Origin: Bacillota bacterium
GTDB lineage: Bacteria; Bacillota_E; Sulfobacillia; Sulfobacillales; Sulfobacillaceae
NCBI GenBank assembly: GCA_021820645.1
Contig: JAKADJ010000104.1
Span: 1 to 7,444 of the forward strand
Reading direction: 5' to 3'
DNA length: 7,444 nt
The translations under genes and the position numbers were made by a program. Numbering within the stretch: position 1 is the stretch's first letter; every line of letters starts with the position of its first letter. Positions 5,721 to 7,444 of the stretch are shown here, piece by piece. The notes under the pieces were generated by a model. That model did not search any database. It was not told the origin of the DNA and worked only from the letters and a program-made list of their open reading frames with translations.

Positions 5721-6446
5721 ATGGCGAACACGGTTATATTATCAGCGCGACAGTCTTTTGATTTTCTTGGAGACGATATTCGACTGACAGCGATGAGTCT
5801 ACCGAACGTCGTAGATGCGGTGCGTCGACACTTCTCTTTCCAGCGCGTGACGCTCAGTCGCCCTCCTGCTACGTTTGGCCCAGTACCGAATACTATACCG
5901 CCGGGTGTGGTGTTTCACGTTGGTACATGGAACGATCCCGAGCTTGGGTCAGTAATGATGCGGTTTCTACATGTAGAGGCTCAGAGGGTTGTTTTTGACA
6001 TTGCTGGCCCTTCTGAAGTTCTTCCAAGGCTTACAACTCAGTTCTTCGAAACGGTACGTCGAAGTGCAAAAACAGCTGATGGCAGTGCGGTCGTAGGGGA
6101 ACCTCATCGTGTCCTGGATTACTCTGAAATGACGATTCAATTACCAGCGTCACTTGATGTTTTGTGGGCACCGAAGTTTCGGAAACTGGTCAATGCCATA
6201 GGCTCCCTCACCAAGTCGGAAGAGATAATCCCAGGCGTGTCATTTCACGTGGCCGAACGCTCAAGTCCTTTCGCGGGTGATTCAGTTGCCGGTGGAACGG
6301 GATACCAATTATCTTTGAGACGACAAACGTTGCCCGGTGATTACGTTTATTTTAGTGGGGCTCCTCTGGCTACTACCCCGCATAAAGCTTATCTAGAGGA
6401 ACTGCATGAAATTGTAACCAACATGATCCATAAGGGCTCTCGATAG
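5721..6446 (+). CDS. Uncharacterised third gene of the toxin-antitoxin operon
   Basis: ATG 5721 lies one base after the antitoxin stop and gives 241 residues. An alternative in-frame ATG at 5697 overlaps the antitoxin and gives 249. Neither has a strong ribosome site, so coupling to antitoxin translation is likely. No signal peptide, membrane segment or known catalytic motif is seen. The protein seems to contain two related halves. PNVVDAVRRHF (28-38), IPPGVVFHV (59-67), VVFDIAGP (90-97) and FFETV (108-112) match APKFRKLVNAI (150-160), IIPGVSFHV (169-177), YVYFSGAP (208-215) and LHEIV (228-232) in the same order. The fold is probably mixed alpha/beta. Position suggests a toxin-antitoxin accessory protein: a chaperone, a second antitoxin or a sensor. 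It does not resemble SecB or the SecB-like TAC chaperone. Function unknown. Confidence 0.8.
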   Translation: MANTVILSARQSFDFLGDDIRLTAMSLPNVVDAVRRHFSFQRVTLSRPPATFGPVPNTIPPGVVFHVGTWNDPELGSVMMRFLHVEAQRVVFDIAGPSEVLPRLTTQFFETVRRSAKTADGSAVVGEPHRVLDYSEMTIQLPASLDVLWAPKFRKLVNAIGSLTKSEEIIPGVSFHVAERSSPFAGDSVAGGTGYQLSLRRQTLPGDYVYFSGAPLATTPHKAYLEELHEIVTNMIHKGSR

Positions 6447-6471
6447 GGCCGGCCGTCGCTGCATGGAAAAT

Positions 6472-6533
6472 CGCTCAGTGGTATTTCTCTGAGGCGGATG
6501 ATATCGTACCTCGTCGGCGGCGCCGCCCTTTTT
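6472..6533 (+). terminator. Hairpins and T-rich stretch after the operon
   Basis: CGCTCAG (6472-6478) pairs with CTGAGGCG (6489-6496) with one bulged base and a ten-base loop. Then the perfect palindrome GGCGGCGCCGCC (6516-6527) is followed by CTTTTT (6528-6533) and GTTGTTT. The second element has a short stem if a four-base loop is allowed, so terminator strength is uncertain. Its place about 70 bases after the last stop codon fits an operon end. GGCCGGCC (6447-6454) is a further palindrome touching the stop codon. Confidence 0.4.
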
Positions 6534-6946
6534 GTTGTTTCAGGACAGATCGCAAATTTATGATGTGGCTGGTTCGTCGGATTTAAACTCTCTAGTCCAC
6601 TGTTTTGCTAACAAGTTGCTAACAGAACAACACCTACGCAATCCTAAAATTCCTTAACGAACTCAACCTACGATCCTGGAAATCCTCATAGCATCTCATC
6701 TAGCCACATGAGAGCGCACACGACCTGACCCACGAATCCGACTACGAATCAGGAGGCCAGAGGTTCAAGACTTGTCGTGGTGGGAACGTTCTCGGAATCA
6801 TACTTCCAACGCAGGCTTTTTTGGTAGAGAGTGCAGTCGGGAAGAACCATGTCCAACCCTTGCACACGTATTATATACTCGAGTCTACGTTTCAGACGCG
6901 AAGATCGGCTTTCGACCTCTTACCCAACCAGCAAGGAGCGTCGAGT
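6534..6946. other. Intergenic stretch without a supported gene
   Basis: No frame here has both a ribosome site and a protein-like translation. The plus-strand frame at 6772-7029 has odd composition and no recognised domain. The only structure I can point to is the tRNA-like remnant listed separately and the ribosome site AAGGAG (6933-6938) for the next ORF. Confidence 0.5.
6735..6780 (+). pseudogene. Degenerate tRNA 3' half (Arg-ACG-like), possible attachment site
   Basis: TCCGA-CTACGAA-TCAGG looks like an anticodon arm with anticodon ACG and one mismatch in the stem (C-A) plus a terminal T-G. It is followed by a five-base variable region and AGAGG-TTCAAGA-CTTGT, which resembles a T arm with its 3' strand damaged. 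No matching 5' half or acceptor stem is found at the right distance, so this is not a working tRNA. tRNA 3' ends are common integration sites, so it could be an old att copy. Chance resemblance is quite possible. Confidence 0.28.
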
Positions 6947-7321
6947 ATGCCGCAAGAGGACACAATAGACCGAAGCACACCTCCACGATCGTCATGGATC
7001 GTATTGACGCGGATCTCTGGTGGGTTTAGCAGATCATGGGTCAATTGGATTGGATGCGACTCCGATAAATGGTTAACCTCGCGATACGATGATGCCGATC
7101 ATAAAAATTGGACGGGGACTCGTTCCATGCAAGACTTATTGACCCATTTGAAGTCGATTACAAATCACGGTGCGACGGCTCATTGATGCTTCTGTGGACA
7201 AGTTGCGTCGGTGAAACTGGATCACTCGCTGTACTTTTATTGTGCAGACCATGCTGCAGGCACGCCGGTTGTGTATCGGCATTGGCTACGGAATGGAGGC
7301 TGGTCGCGCTTAGCGGTTTAG
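6947..7321 (+). pseudogene. Unrecognised ORF with good ribosome site, interrupted by one TGA
   Basis: AAGGAG (6933-6938) stands eight bases before ATG 6947. The frame gives 79 residues (SWVNWIGCDSDKWLTSRYDD in the middle) to TGA 7184-7186. The same frame then continues, protein-like, as GQVASVKLDHSLYFYCADHA and VVYRHWLRNGGWSRLAV to TAG 7319-7321. The part after the TGA looks more like real protein than the part before it, and another frame at 7105-7200 (FHARLIDPFEVDYKSRCDG) also looks coding. Frameshifts may therefore be present as well. I recognise no family. It could be a decayed gene of about 125 or more residues. Confidence 0.3.
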
Positions 7322-7325
7322 CGTT

Positions 7326-7444
7326 GTGCTCGCCATCAGCGATAGAAATTTTCGCCAGCACCTTGATGCGTCCTCGCCGTTACTGACCTGGACAGGCCTG
7401 CCATGGGCGTTAGCGGTGTCCGAAGGAATGCGACCACTGTGTAT
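7326..7444 (+). CDS. Open frame running off the right edge
   Basis: A frame open from 7314 contains a GTG at 7326 and stays open to the window end, about 39 codons. It reads LAISDRNFRQHLDASSPLLT and continues with a hydrophobic stretch (WTGLPWALAV). No ribosome site is seen. A D-R-N-F-R start followed by a hydrophobic segment faintly resembles the beginning of MFS transporters, but this is too short to rely on. It may also be a frameshifted continuation of the preceding damaged ORF. Confidence 0.2.
   Translation, partial: MLAISDRNFRQHLDASSPLLTWTGLPWALAVSEGMRPLC

Noticed and set aside
5721..6446. SecB-like chaperone identity for the third gene
   Set aside because: The gene order fits a TAC locus, but I see no SecB-like sequence features and the protein is longer (241 residues) with an internal repeat. 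Left as unknown.
1..7444. CRISPR array
   Set aside because: No regularly spaced repeats of 20 or more bases were seen; the only tandem repeat is the short CCAGAC array.

Overview
The window looks like a bacterial accessory region that is mostly decaying. Start codons are a mix of ATG, GTG and TTG behind strong Shine-Dalgarno sequences. Base composition is patchy: by hand count, 2761-2820 is 41/60 G+C, 4901-4960 is 26/60 and 4801-4860 is 20/60. The host could be a moderate-GC Bacillota such as a Sulfobacillus-like acidophile, but that is a guess from protein flavour only.

Left part (1-2600): a possible gene fragment runs off the left edge on the minus strand. It is followed by an alpha/beta-hydrolase pseudogene (plus strand, 323-1034) that has lost its nucleophile and reading frame and contains a CCAGAC hexamer array. 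On the minus strand is an apparently intact putative glycolipid-binding protein gene (1194-1748). Its start overlaps the stop of a 21-codon ORF with a strong ribosome site, and a frameshifted VOC/glyoxalase-type pseudogene lies upstream. At 2394-2582 there is an unrecognised but protein-like minus-strand fragment.

Middle part (2600-4840): remnants of mobile and defence-type genes. These are a serine recombinase with two frameshifts, the N-terminal core-binding region of a tyrosine recombinase (nonsense plus frameshift), the C-terminal end of a large DEAD/DEAH helicase-nuclease related to type III restriction subunits (nonsense plus frameshift), and a frameshifted hypothetical protein.

Right part (4840-6540): a compact, intact, lower-GC three-gene operon. 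It encodes a HigB/Gp49-like RelE-superfamily toxin, an XRE-type (HigA-like) antitoxin with an unusual aromatic C-terminal tail, and a 241-residue protein I do not recognise that appears to be an internal duplication. The order resembles toxin-antitoxin-chaperone (TAC) loci, but the third protein does not look like SecB. This is the best candidate for an undescribed system here. A hairpin and T-rich stretch follow it.

Right edge (6540-7444): no confident gene. There is a degenerate tRNA-like 3' half near 6735-6780, an ORF with a good ribosome site interrupted by one TGA (6947-7321), and an open frame running off the end. Of the genes seen, only the glycolipid-binding gene and the toxin-antitoxin operon look functional.
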